A DNA stretch of 64,000 nucleotides from JBEKYD01 sp052148435 (GTDB taxonomy: Bacteria; Acidobacteriota; Terriglobia; Bryobacterales; Bryobacteraceae). Made by a program: the position numbers and the translations under genes. Below, piece by piece: positions 1 to 8,122 of this stretch. Positions within the stretch are counted from its first letter, which is position 1, and the number at the start of each line of letters is the position of its first letter. Where the stretch lies: positions 12,217-76,216 of the forward strand of contig JBKQIF010000044.1 in assembly GCA_052148435.1 (NCBI GenBank), given 5' to 3'. The notes below the pieces were generated by a model. It saw only the letters and a list, made by a program, of their open reading frames with translations, ran no database searches and was not told where the DNA came from.

Positions 1-394
1 GGGAGTACGCTACACCTTTAGTCGGCGCGAGCTGCGACAGGTTCAATTAATCAGACGGTAAGTAATTTGGTTTCTTATGCATATGGGAGAATTTGGTTCG
101 TTTGGGAAAGAGGGTTTGGTTTCGCTATTGTGCATTCTTGTGCGTGTTTCCTGACCAGCATAGTTGGGGGCGGGGGCTCACCAGGGGGACTTGGCGGGTT
201 CTTTGGTTTCGGAAGCAATCGTAACCTCGTTGAGCTCATGGCGGCCGCCGGCGCCAGCGCTACCGGGCGTGCAACGGGTATCCGTGGAGCGGGCACTCCT
301 GCCATGTCTTGACTCATCCCGGCACGCTGTCGCCGCGCGGAAGAGCGCGTCCCGACGAGTCGGGAGGTGGCAGGCACAAGTGCCCGCTCCACAG
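1..394. other. Intergenic left edge with no recognisable gene
   Basis: No open frame here looks like a real protein; those present are short or shadow the 3' end of purD. Bases 284-392 carry a large interrupted palindrome, listed separately. The far left has AT-richer stretches around 45-130 that could hold a promoter, but I could not assign one. The neighbouring gene to the left is outside the window. Confidence 0.6.
284..392. repeat. Interrupted palindrome beside the purD 3' end
   Basis: The 14-base arm gtggagcgggcact (284-297) has a perfect reverse complement at 379-392. Inside it, cctgcca (298-304) pairs with tggcagg (368-374), offset by four unpaired bases (375-378). The central part is about 63 bases. 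It ends three bases before the purD stop codon on the minus strand. A transcript would fold into a long hairpin, so it could terminate purD or be a copy of a dispersed palindromic element. No copy with the same arms was noticed elsewhere in the window. Confidence 0.7.
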
Positions 395-1597
395 TTACTC
401 CTGCCGCTTCAAGCCCTTCTTGCCGATATCGGTCCGATAATGCATGCCGTCGAACTGGATCTTGCCGGCGGCGGTGTAAGCCGCCTGGATTGCGCCTGGG
501 AGCGTCCCCGCCGATGTGGTAACACCCAGCACGCGCCCGCCCGCCGTTTCCAGGCCGGTCGTCCCCATGCGGGTGCCCGCTTGAAAGACCGTCGCCCCGG
601 TAGCTTCGGCTTCCGCGATTCCGGTGATGGTTTTTCCGGTGACGAACTCGCCGGGATAGCCGCCGGATGCCAGAACCACGCAAACGCTGGGCCCGGGTTT
701 CCATTCGATGGTCGCGGAGCCAAGTTCGCCAGTCGCCGCGGCCAGCAGCACCGGAACCAGGTCGGACGCCATGCGGTGCATCAACGGCTGAGTCTCCGGA
801 TCTCCCAGGCGAACGTTGAATTCCAGAACCTTAATGCCGTCGGCCGTCAGCATGAGGCCGGCATAGAGGAATCCGGTGAAGCCGGTTCGCTCCACTGTCG
901 GGCGGATGACGCGATCCAGAATCTCGGCTGTCTGCGCCTCCGTCAGGATCGCCAGATCGCAGTAGGCGCCCATGCCGCCGGTGTTCGGCCCCTGGTCGCC
1001 GTCGAAGACGGCTTTGTGATCCTGCGTGGGAGCCAGCGGCAGCACGTCCTTGCCGTCCGAAAGGGCAATGAAGCTGACTTCTTCGCCTTCCAGATACTCT
1101 TCGATCACCAATCGGCCGCGCAGTGATTGGAGCGCCGTTTCAGCCTCGGCCGCATCGTGAGCGATGATGACGCCTTTTCCCGCCGCCAGGCCGTCGGCTT
1201 TGAGCACCACGGGATACCCGAAGCGGGCGAGCGCTCGCCGGGCGTCATGGGCGGAATCGACGGTAACGAATCCGGCCGTCGGGATATTACTTTGCAAAAA
1301 GAAGTTCTTTGCAAATACTTTGCTGCCTTCGAGCCGTGCGGCATCGCGCGCCGGGCCGACAATTTTCAGGCCGCGCGTCCGGTAACGGTCCACGACGCCG
1401 TCCACCAGAGGCGCTTCCGGTCCTACCACGGTCAGGTCCGGTTTCAGTTCTTCGGCGGCCTGCGGGCTGAGGCACCGGCCGATGGCCGCAATGCCGGGAT
1501 TGCCGGGTGCGGCAAGAATTTCGACGCCGGGCGATTGGGCGAGTTTCCAGGCGAGAGCGTGCTCACGGCCGCCGCCGCCCAGTATGAGGATGCGCAT
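395..1597 (-). CDS. purD: Phosphoribosylamine-glycine ligase
   Basis: This cytoplasmic ATP-grasp enzyme joins glycine to 5-phosphoribosylamine, the second step of de novo purine synthesis. The 400-residue protein opens with MRILILGGGGREHALAWKL, the typical PurD N-terminus. The middle has the ATP-grasp lysine region (VLKADGLAAGKGV) and the acidic/Asn metal site (VLEFNVRLGDPETQ). Length is slightly below the usual 420-430 but no domain appears missing. The ATG lies only 8 bases from the ATG of divergent mnmG, so the two promoters must overlap each other or the opposite coding sequence. Confidence 0.96.
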   Translation of the reverse strand: MRILILGGGGREHALAWKLAQSPGVEILAAPGNPGIAAIGRCLSPQAAEELKPDLTVVGPEAPLVDGVVDRYRTRGLKIVGPARDAARLEGSKVFAKNFFLQSNIPTAGFVTVDSAHDARRALARFGYPVVLKADGLAAGKGVIIAHDAAEAETALQSLRGRLVIEEYLEGEEVSFIALSDGKDVLPLAPTQDHKAVFDGDQGPNTGGMGAYCDLAILTEAQTAEILDRVIRPTVERTGFTGFLYAGLMLTADGIKVLEFNVRLGDPETQPLMHRMASDLVPVLLAAATGELGSATIEWKPGPSVCVVLASGGYPGEFVTGKTITGIAEAEATGATVFQAGTRMGTTGLETAGGRVLGVTTSAGTLPGAIQAAYTAAGKIQFDGMHYRTDIGKKGLKRQE

Positions 1598-1605
1598 TCG
1601 CTAAA

Positions 1606-3414
1606 ATGATAACAATGCACGAGAGGTATGACGTGGTCGTGGTCGGCGCCGGCCATGCGGGTTGCGAGGCCGCGCGGGCCTGCGCCCGCATGGGAATGCG
1701 CACCGCCATGGTGACCATGAATCTGGACCTGATCGCGCAGATGTCCTGCAACCCCGCCATTGGCGGGATCGCCAAAGGCCACCTGGTGCGCGAGGTCGAC
1801 GCGTTGGGCGGGTTGATGGCCGAAGTGGCGGACGCCGTCGGCATCCAGTTCCGCCTGCTCAATACCAGCCGCGGCCCGGCGGTTTGGTCGCCGCGGGCGC
1901 AGATGGATAAGCGGCAGTACCGAGTCAAGATGCGCGAAGTGCTGGAGCGCGAACCCAACCTCCGCATCAAGCAGGCCGAGGTCGCATCGCTGATCGTGGA
2001 CGGCTGCCAGGCGCGTGGCGTGGCGTTGCGCGATGGCCGAACCGTGGAGGCGGCCGCGGTGGTGGTCACCACCGGCACTTTCCTTAATGGCTTGGCCCAC
2101 GTGGGCGAGGCCAAGTACAGTTGCGGCCGCAATGGCGAGGCTCCGGCGCAACTGTTGGGCGACCAGTTGCGCAGCCTGGGTTTGAACTGGACCCGCCTGA
2201 AGACCGGCACGCCACCGCGCCTGGACGGCCGCACTATCGACTGGTCCAAGTTCGAACCCCAACCGGGCGACGCGGAACCAACCCCGTTTTCCTTCCTGAC
2301 GGGCAAAATCGACCGCCCCCAGATCCAGTGCCACATCGGCTACACGACAGAGGAAACGCGGCGGATTCTGAGGGAAGCCATTCCCCGTTCCCCTCTCTAC
2401 AGTGGGCAGATTGAGGGCGTCGGTCCGCGGTATTGTCCCTCTATCGAGGACAAATTCGTTAAGTTCCCGGACAAAGTCCGTCACCAGATTTTTCTAGAGC
2501 CCGAAGGCCTCGACACCAACGAGGTCTATGTGAACGGGATGTCCACCAGCATGCCCATCGACGTGCAGGCCGCCATGGTGGCCTCTATCCCGGGTTTGGA
2601 AGAGGCCGAGATGATCCGCCCTGGTTACGCCATTGAATATGACGCCATCGATGCGCGCGAGTTGGAACATACGCTGGAGGTGAAGTCGATCCGCCGCTTG
2701 TACCTGGCCGGCCAGATCAACGGCACATCGGGTTATGAAGAGGCAGCCTGTCAGGGGCTGATCGCAGGGTTAAATGCCGCCTGCCGGATCGCGGGAAAGG
2801 AACCGGTAATCGTTGGCCGCACCGAGGGTTATATTGGAATACTGATTGACGATTTGATCACCAAAGGCGCCGACGAACCTTACCGCATGTTTACCTCCCG
2901 CGCGGAGTACCGCTTGCACTTACGCATCGACAACGCCGACTTGCGCCTGACGCCGATGGGCCGCCGGGCCGGGCTCGTGACGGAGGAGCGGTGGCGGGTT
3001 TTTGAGCGCAAGAAGGCTCAGGTTGCCCGACTGACTGCCGCTCTCGAGGGGCATCCCAATGGCCAGTTGCTGAAGCGGCCGGAGGTTTCCATCGCATCGA
3101 TCTCCGCGTGGGTGTGCCAGGTGTTGGGAGAACAACCCGTCTGCGGGGCGACGACCACCGTGGAGACGGAGTGCAAATACAGCGGCTACATTGCCCAGCA
3201 GGAACGGCAAATTGCGCGCTTGAAAGACTCAGATCGGCGCGCGATTCCCGCCGATTTCGGGTTTGGCGGAATTCCGGGTTTGTCGCGTGAAATTCAGGAG
3301 AAACTCGCCCGCGTACGGCCAGCGACGCTGGGGCAGGCCGCGCGAATCCCGGGTGTTACCCCGGCAGCGATAGCCGTTCTGGACGTCTATCTCAGCTTGA
3401 ACCGTGTTTGCTAA
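1606..3414 (+). CDS. mnmG: tRNA uridine-5-carboxymethylaminomethyl modification enzyme MnmG
   Basis: MnmG (GidA) is the FAD-dependent partner of MnmE in making (carboxymethyl)aminomethyl-uridine at the wobble base of tRNAs. The 602-residue protein has the FAD-binding motif VVVGAGHAGCEAA near the N-terminus, the family signature MSCNPAIGGIAKGH, and the second signature around NGTSGYEEAACQGL. A second in-frame ATG at 1615 (MHERYDVV) is an equally good start. A TAAAAT element at 1602-1607 would favour 1615 if the message is leaderless. It overlaps rsmG by 11 bases, so they are probably co-transcribed. Confidence 0.97.
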   Translation: MITMHERYDVVVVGAGHAGCEAARACARMGMRTAMVTMNLDLIAQMSCNPAIGGIAKGHLVREVDALGGLMAEVADAVGIQFRLLNTSRGPAVWSPRAQMDKRQYRVKMREVLEREPNLRIKQAEVASLIVDGCQARGVALRDGRTVEAAAVVVTTGTFLNGLAHVGEAKYSCGRNGEAPAQLLGDQLRSLGLNWTRLKTGTPPRLDGRTIDWSKFEPQPGDAEPTPFSFLTGKIDRPQIQCHIGYTTEETRRILREAIPRSPLYSGQIEGVGPRYCPSIEDKFVKFPDKVRHQIFLEPEGLDTNEVYVNGMSTSMPIDVQAAMVASIPGLEEAEMIRPGYAIEYDAIDARELEHTLEVKSIRRLYLAGQINGTSGYEEAACQGLIAGLNAACRIAGKEPVIVGRTEGYIGILIDDLITKGADEPYRMFTSRAEYRLHLRIDNADLRLTPMGRRAGLVTEERWRVFERKKAQVARLTAALEGHPNGQLLKRPEVSIASISAWVCQVLGEQPVCGATTTVETECKYSGYIAQQERQIARLKDSDRRAIPADFGFGGIPGLSREIQEKLARVRPATLGQAARIPGVTPAAIAVLDVYLSLNRVC

Positions 3415-3985
3415 GCTTTTGCGCGAGCGGCTGGGCGCTTGGGTCGAGTTGAGCGCGGCGCAGGTTGACCTGCTGCAAATGCATTTCGAGTTGCTCACCC
3501 GCTGGAACAAGGTCCTCAATCTGACGGCGATTCGGAGCGAAGGGGAAGCTGTGGAGCGGCATTACTGTGAATCGGTCTTTCTGGCGCTGCACTTGCCCCC
3601 GGGGCCTTTGCGCGTGGCCGATGTGGGTTCGGGTGGCGGCTTTCCAGGGTTTCCAGTGGGTGTGGTGCGTGCGGATTGCGCCGTCACCCTGATTGAATCG
3701 CACCAGCGCAAGAGCGTGTTCTTGCGGGAAGCGACGCGGCGATTGGACAATTTCCGAATCCTTTCTGTCCGTGCGGAGGAAGTGCAGGAGGAATTTGATC
3801 ACGTAATTTCGCGGGCGGTGAGCTATCAGGACCTGATTCCGTGCGTAAAGAATCTTGGCATCTCCGCCGATCTCTTGACGGGAGAGGAAGTACCGCCGGA
3901 TGGTCTGGGTTTTGTGTGGAAGGAGCCCGTTCCCCTGCCATGGGGGAAACAGCGGTTCCTGCGGGTGGGGGAACGTCGAAAATAA
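3404..3985 (+). CDS. rsmG: 16S rRNA (guanine527-N7)-methyltransferase RsmG
   Basis: RsmG (GidB) methylates G527 of 16S rRNA using S-adenosylmethionine. The 193-residue protein shows the Rossmann SAM motif VADVGSGGGFPG near residue 70, preceded by the family segment WNKVLNLTAIR. It is a little shorter than the usual 205-215 residues, and its C-terminal part is divergent. The start is GTG at 3404, inside the 3' end of mnmG, which matches the common mnmG-rsmG arrangement. Loss of RsmG gives low-level streptomycin resistance in other bacteria (family knowledge). Confidence 0.93.
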   Translation: MFAKLLRERLGAWVELSAAQVDLLQMHFELLTRWNKVLNLTAIRSEGEAVERHYCESVFLALHLPPGPLRVADVGSGGGFPGFPVGVVRADCAVTLIESHQRKSVFLREATRRLDNFRILSVRAEEVQEEFDHVISRAVSYQDLIPCVKNLGISADLLTGEEVPPDGLGFVWKEPVPLPWGKQRFLRVGERRK

Positions 3986-4004
3986 TGGTAGTTCTGAGGA
4001 CGAC

Positions 4005-4020
4005 CGTTTCACGTGAAACA
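4005..4020. promoter_or_regulatory. parS centromere-like site 1
   Basis: The 16 bases cgtttcacgtgaaaca match the canonical parS palindrome (TGTTTCACGTGAAACA) at 15 of 16 positions, differing only in the first base. It sits between rsmG and parA, a usual location. ParB binds such sites and spreads from them to seed the chromosome partition complex. Confidence 0.93.
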
Positions 4021-4044
4021 GCTGTGGACCCTCTTCAGCAATGT

Positions 4045-4060
4045 TGTTTCACGTGAGACT
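4045..4060. promoter_or_regulatory. parS centromere-like site 2
   Basis: The 16 bases tgtttcacgtgagact match canonical parS at 14 of 16 positions; the left half is perfect. It lies 40 bases from site 1, start to start, and about 35 bases before the parA start codon, so ParB bound here could also repress parA transcription. Confidence 0.85.
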
Positions 4061-4094
4061 TCACCCAAAACTTCATCCGTGGTAGCATGGCCGC

Positions 4095-4886
4095 TTGAGC
4101 CGCGTAATTGCCATCGCCAATCAAAAGGGTGGAGTGGGTAAGACCACCACCGCTATTAACCTGGGGGCTTCCCTTGCTGCGAACGATCTCCAAGTGCTGT
4201 TGATCGACTCTGATCCCCAAGGGAACTCGACTACCGGTCTTGGCCTACAAAAGTCTCAAGACCAGCCGGGATTGTACGACCTACTGCTGGGCACCGCTAC
4301 CCCGGACAACGTCATCCGCTCAACCGACCTCGAAGGCCTCAACGTCATTTCTGCCGACAAGAATCTTATCGCTGCCAATCTTGAACTGGTCGGTATCGAG
4401 AATCGGGAATTCCTGCTTAGAGAGCGGATTGCCGGCCTTCGCGAGCGTTTTGCCTTCACACTGATCGATTGCCCCCCGGCACTTGACCTCCTGACGCTGA
4501 ACGCGCTCATCGCCGCCGATTCCGTTCTTGTCCCGATTCAATGCGAATTCTTCGCCCTAGAGGGTGTCTCGGAGCTCATGGACACTATCGATCGCATTCG
4601 CGAATCGTTTGATCATCCGCTGGAAATAGAGGGGATTCTCCTCACGATGTACGATGACCGCACCAACCTTACCCGCCAAGTTGCTGCCGATCTGAAGCAA
4701 TTTTTCGCAGATCAGATATTCGCTACCGTGATCCCCCGCAGCATTCGTTTGGCCGAAGCCCCGAGCTTTGGCAAGGCAATCCTGGGATATGACCCCAGAT
4801 CAAGAGGCGCTGAAAGCTACATTCAATTAGCCAAGGAAGTCCTGGACCATGAACAAGCCAGAAAATCCGCGCAGGGCGCTCGGTAG
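4095..4886 (+). CDS. parA: Chromosome-partitioning ATPase ParA (Soj family)
   Basis: ParA is a Walker-type ATPase that binds DNA non-specifically and drives segregation of ParB-parS complexes. The 263-residue protein begins MSRVIAIANQKGGVGKTT, with the deviant Walker A KGGVGKTT at residues 11-18, followed by LIDSDPQGN (A') and LIDCPPALDLL (Walker B). The start is TTG at 4095; the ATG just upstream at 4087 runs into a stop in another frame. The gene overlaps parB by 38 bases and follows the parS pair. Confidence 0.96.
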   Translation: MSRVIAIANQKGGVGKTTTAINLGASLAANDLQVLLIDSDPQGNSTTGLGLQKSQDQPGLYDLLLGTATPDNVIRSTDLEGLNVISADKNLIAANLELVGIENREFLLRERIAGLRERFAFTLIDCPPALDLLTLNALIAADSVLVPIQCEFFALEGVSELMDTIDRIRESFDHPLEIEGILLTMYDDRTNLTRQVAADLKQFFADQIFATVIPRSIRLAEAPSFGKAILGYDPRSRGAESYIQLAKEVLDHEQARKSAQGAR

Positions 4887-5736
4887 GGGCCTTGGTGCGC
4901 TCCTGCCCACGCGCCCGCCGTCCCAACTGCCGCCTTCTCCTGCACCGCCGGACGACAACCTGACCCTACCGATCAACTCCATTGAGCCAAATCCCTTCCA
5001 GCCGCGCCGGATCTTTCAAAGCGAGAAACTGGCGGAGTTAGCCCAATCCATTCAGGCTAATGGAATCATTCAGCCGTTAGTGGTACGTAAGTTGGGTGAC
5101 AGGTACGAGCTCGTCGCTGGAGAGCGGCGTTGGCGGGCCGCGAAGATCGCCGGTTTGGAGAGCGTTCCGGTGGTTGTTCGCCCGATCACTGACGACAAGC
5201 TCCTGGAAGTCTCACTGATTGAGAATATCCAGCGGGAAGACCTGAATCCGATGGAAACTGCCCACGCTTTCGAACAGTTGGGCCGCGAATTCAACCTTTC
5301 TGCCGAAGACATTGGCCGCCGAACCGGCAAAGACCGCACCACCATACTCAATTTCTTGCGCCTGCTGAATCTCGCGCCGGAAGTCCAGCAACTCGTGGAA
5401 GATCGCCGGCTATCGGCGGGTCATGCGCGGTGCCTGCTGGCCCTTCCCACCCCCGAGTTGCAGGTCGAAGTCGCAGAGAAGGCGGTTGCCGAGGGCTGGT
5501 CCGTTCGCCAAACCGAACGAACCACGCAGCGCATGATGGAGGGCCGCAAACCGAAACATCCCGAAGAAGCCGCCACCGATCCCAACGTTAAGGCCGCCAT
5601 CGAGCAACTCGAGCGGGTGCTTGGCACCAAGGTTCGCATCATCGAGAGGGCGAAGCAAAAAGGAAAAATCGAGATCGATTATTACTCTGCCGAGGACCTG
5701 GACCGGATCTACAACTTGATCACCGGCGAGTCGTAG
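4849..5736 (+). CDS. parB: Chromosome-partitioning protein ParB (Spo0J family)
   Basis: ParB is the CTP-dependent clamp that loads at parS. The 295-residue protein has the family N-terminal tag RALGRGLGALLP (binds ParA), the ParB/Srx domain with GERRWRA (CTP-binding region), the NIQREDLNPME segment, and a helix-turn-helix around LSAEDIGRRTGKDRTTI that reads the parS sites at 4005-4060. A C-terminal dimerisation segment ends in the IEIDYYSAEDLDRIY motif. Start and length are normal. It converges with the MerR-type gene, with 5 bases between the stop codons. Confidence 0.96.
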   Translation: MNKPENPRRALGRGLGALLPTRPPSQLPPSPAPPDDNLTLPINSIEPNPFQPRRIFQSEKLAELAQSIQANGIIQPLVVRKLGDRYELVAGERRWRAAKIAGLESVPVVVRPITDDKLLEVSLIENIQREDLNPMETAHAFEQLGREFNLSAEDIGRRTGKDRTTILNFLRLLNLAPEVQQLVEDRRLSAGHARCLLALPTPELQVEVAEKAVAEGWSVRQTERTTQRMMEGRKPKHPEEAATDPNVKAAIEQLERVLGTKVRIIERAKQKGKIEIDYYSAEDLDRIYNLITGES

Positions 5737-5741
5737 GGCGG

Positions 5742-6122
5742 TTACTTCAACATCCGCAGAATGTCGGTGAGCTCTCTGCGGATCTCGGGTAACGGATCCA
5801 CCGCGAAAAGCTCCTGCTGCGATTGCTTCAGCTTACGCTGTTTCGGCGCACGTGAATCTGCCAGCAAGAACTGCCGCGCGCCTTCAATGGTGAACTTCTT
5901 TTCGTACAACAGGTGCTTAATGCGCAACAGAAGTTCGACGTCTTTGCGCCGGTAAAGGCGGTGCCCGGTCCCCGATTTCTTCGGTGAAAGCACCGTAAAC
6001 TCGGTCTCCCAATACCGGAGTACGTAGGGCTCCACCCCTAACAGATCGCTGACCTCGCCGATCTTGAAGTACAGCTTATCCGGAATCTCGGGAGAATCGG
6101 GCTCTGCCGCCACATCTGTCAT
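5742..6122 (-). CDS. MerR-family transcriptional regulator
   Basis: This 126-residue protein has a MerR winged helix-turn-helix at about residues 18-85: KIGEVSDLLGVEPYVLRYWE, then the wing GTGHRLYRRKDVE and the helix of the LLYEKKFTIEGAR type. No cysteine-rich effector domain follows; the C-terminus is short and charged, so the inducer cannot be predicted. Such short MerR-like proteins (HTH plus short tail) are often found near core genes. The ATG at 6122 has no rival. Nothing in the sequence identifies its target. Confidence 0.85.
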   Translation of the reverse strand: MTDVAAEPDSPEIPDKLYFKIGEVSDLLGVEPYVLRYWETEFTVLSPKKSGTGHRLYRRKDVELLLRIKHLLYEKKFTIEGARQFLLADSRAPKQRKLKQSQQELFAVDPLPEIRRELTDILRMLK

Positions 6123-6142
6123 GCGCCATTCGACATCCTAAC

Positions 6143-8122
6143 TCACTGAACCGTCAATGTCACGGAATGCTGCCCGCGCGGCAACCGAAGCGTACATGCG
6201 CCGGCCATGGACGGTGTCTCCGTCGCTCCGTCGATTTGGACCCTGGCAGGTATTCGATCCAACACCGCAAACGCTCTGGAGGTGCTGTGGTAGGAAAAGC
6301 GAAAGCCCTTGGCGCCAAGCGCAGTCACCCCATCCAACTCGCCGTTCAAACGAAGCAGGCGGATCGGAGACACCGTGTTCGCCGGTTCGATCCGGTGTCT
6401 TCCCGCCGGCAGCCACAGGGTATGGCCGTCGCTCACCGGCCATGGTTTCCCGTCCACTGTTGCCGCACCCTGCCAGGCCAAGCCGACCGAAACCGGAGTT
6501 TCCAGAATCAGGGTATCGCCTTTCTTCTCCAAACGTGCTCCAACCGCGGCGGACACCGGCAGCAGCGGCAGGTCGGTCGGCAGCAGTGAGTTCTCGAAGT
6601 ACAAGGCTACTCGCTGGAAGTTCTGTGCGGCGCTGTGCACCAACTCGAACAACTCGACCCCGGTTTGCTGTTTGGTCGGGTAGACATCCTGGTAGCGCTC
6701 TACGATGTTGATGTCGATCGCCAGCCGTTCGTGGTGAGGCGTAAGGGGCCGGTAGCGCTCGGCAATATTCGAGTAACGCTGCGGACCCAGGTTCCACACC
6801 GTCGCGGGATCCTCGATGAGCAGGGTCATTTTGTGGCTGTCTACGAGTGGCATCACCCGTTCTACATCGGCGCCGATCGCGTCTCGCATGCCCGCGTCGA
6901 ACCGGTCGTCGACATGGGTAAGCACAAGGTCCAGGTCGGGCTTCTGTGTTCGAACGGCTTCCACCTCGGCTATCCACTTGGATTGCATTTCCCGCGCCAA
7001 CTCCCTTCTGAAATCAAGAAAAGCGCGGCGCGAGGCATCGTCCTTTCGTGTTCCGAATAACTCCAGCGGATCGAAACCTCTGGCCTGGTGAAACCTGGCC
7101 CGCACGGTGTCGTTCATGGGCGTGAACCGGGAGGGATTACTAATCCCTTCCAGCGACTCGAAGTACAGTTCCGCCAGGTTGATCCCGTCCCAGTCGAAAC
7201 GCTCCACCACCTTCCGCACCCCGTCGGCCGCCGCTCGAAAGCACGCACGGTCGTTCAGGTTCATCAGTTTTCGCCAATCGAGTTGGGCATCTTGCAAGAC
7301 CGCGGTTTTCTCCCGCCACTCGGGGTGGTCGTCCCAGAACTTGTCACTCACGTGCGGCAGCTCGAACCAGGCATACACCAGGATGCCCTCGCGGTGGCAG
7401 GCGGCGATCAGCTTTTCGAGATACTCGTCCTGACCGGCCTCCCGTTCCTGAAAGTGCCAGGCGGCCACCTGCAGCGCCGCAATGCCTGCCGCGCGCCAGC
7501 GAGCCGCGAAATAGTCCAGGTCCACGCGGGAACGGTAGGCTGAATCGAAGAACGCCCACAGCCCTCCCGCCCGAAAAGAAGGTTCAAACCCAAGCTCGCA
7601 AAGCGCTTGAAGCAAATATGGAAACCGTTCATAGCCACGCGCGCCGGCGGGTGCGGCGATCCACAAGATCGCTCCTTTCCCCTGTCGCAAACCCGCCTCA
7701 ACCGGCGTTCCCGTCCAACGCTCGCGGGCGAATATCTGAGCGCCTTTCGGCACTTCGATCGCTGTCAATTCCAGCGGTTTCTCCCAGATAATCGGTAGCT
7801 CCGGCCGATGCACGTCGCGCACGCTTCCCAGGTGGATAACCGTCTGGCCGCTTCGAAATCCGAGCTGCTCTGCCAGCGGGGATTGGCCCTCCAGAACCAG
7901 GAAGGCCCCTCCCTCTAATCGGGCCTGCCATTCAGTGGAAGCCGGCGCACCCGCGCCAGCCACGAAAACCTGGGCCTCGTCCATCGGCTTCGCTTCCATC
8001 CCGATAGAGCCAAGAATCGACGCCCAGCTTTCCTGGTTTCCGCCAAGCACATGAAAATAAGGAAGTTGCTCACTACAAACCAAGCCAGCAGTCAGCCACA
8101 GCAAGCTAATGCACAAACGCAT
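6143..8122 (-). CDS. Secreted glycoside-hydrolase-like TIM-barrel protein
   Basis: About 659 residues. An apparent signal peptide (MRLCISLLWLTAGLVCS) starts at the ATG at 8122; the open frame extends 17 codons upstream, but the internal start is better because of this peptide. Residues about 20-170 form an unrecognised domain. About 185-480 resemble TIM-barrel hydrolases of the GHL10/GHL13 kind, with GILVYAWFELPHVS, a LMNLND strand and DWDGINLAELYFE carrying candidate acidic residues. The C-terminal 170 residues look like beta-sandwich. It overlaps the upstream TPR/barrel gene by 17 bases, so the two are co-expressed. By analogy with PgaB or PelA it may trim an exported polysaccharide. I see no deacetylase domain. 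Family placement is tentative. Confidence 0.6.
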   Translation of the reverse strand: MRLCISLLWLTAGLVCSEQLPYFHVLGGNQESWASILGSIGMEAKPMDEAQVFVAGAGAPASTEWQARLEGGAFLVLEGQSPLAEQLGFRSGQTVIHLGSVRDVHRPELPIIWEKPLELTAIEVPKGAQIFARERWTGTPVEAGLRQGKGAILWIAAPAGARGYERFPYLLQALCELGFEPSFRAGGLWAFFDSAYRSRVDLDYFAARWRAAGIAALQVAAWHFQEREAGQDEYLEKLIAACHREGILVYAWFELPHVSDKFWDDHPEWREKTAVLQDAQLDWRKLMNLNDRACFRAAADGVRKVVERFDWDGINLAELYFESLEGISNPSRFTPMNDTVRARFHQARGFDPLELFGTRKDDASRRAFLDFRRELAREMQSKWIAEVEAVRTQKPDLDLVLTHVDDRFDAGMRDAIGADVERVMPLVDSHKMTLLIEDPATVWNLGPQRYSNIAERYRPLTPHHERLAIDINIVERYQDVYPTKQQTGVELFELVHSAAQNFQRVALYFENSLLPTDLPLLPVSAAVGARLEKKGDTLILETPVSVGLAWQGAATVDGKPWPVSDGHTLWLPAGRHRIEPANTVSPIRLLRLNGELDGVTALGAKGFRFSYHSTSRAFAVLDRIPARVQIDGATETPSMAGACTLRLPRGQHSVTLTVQ

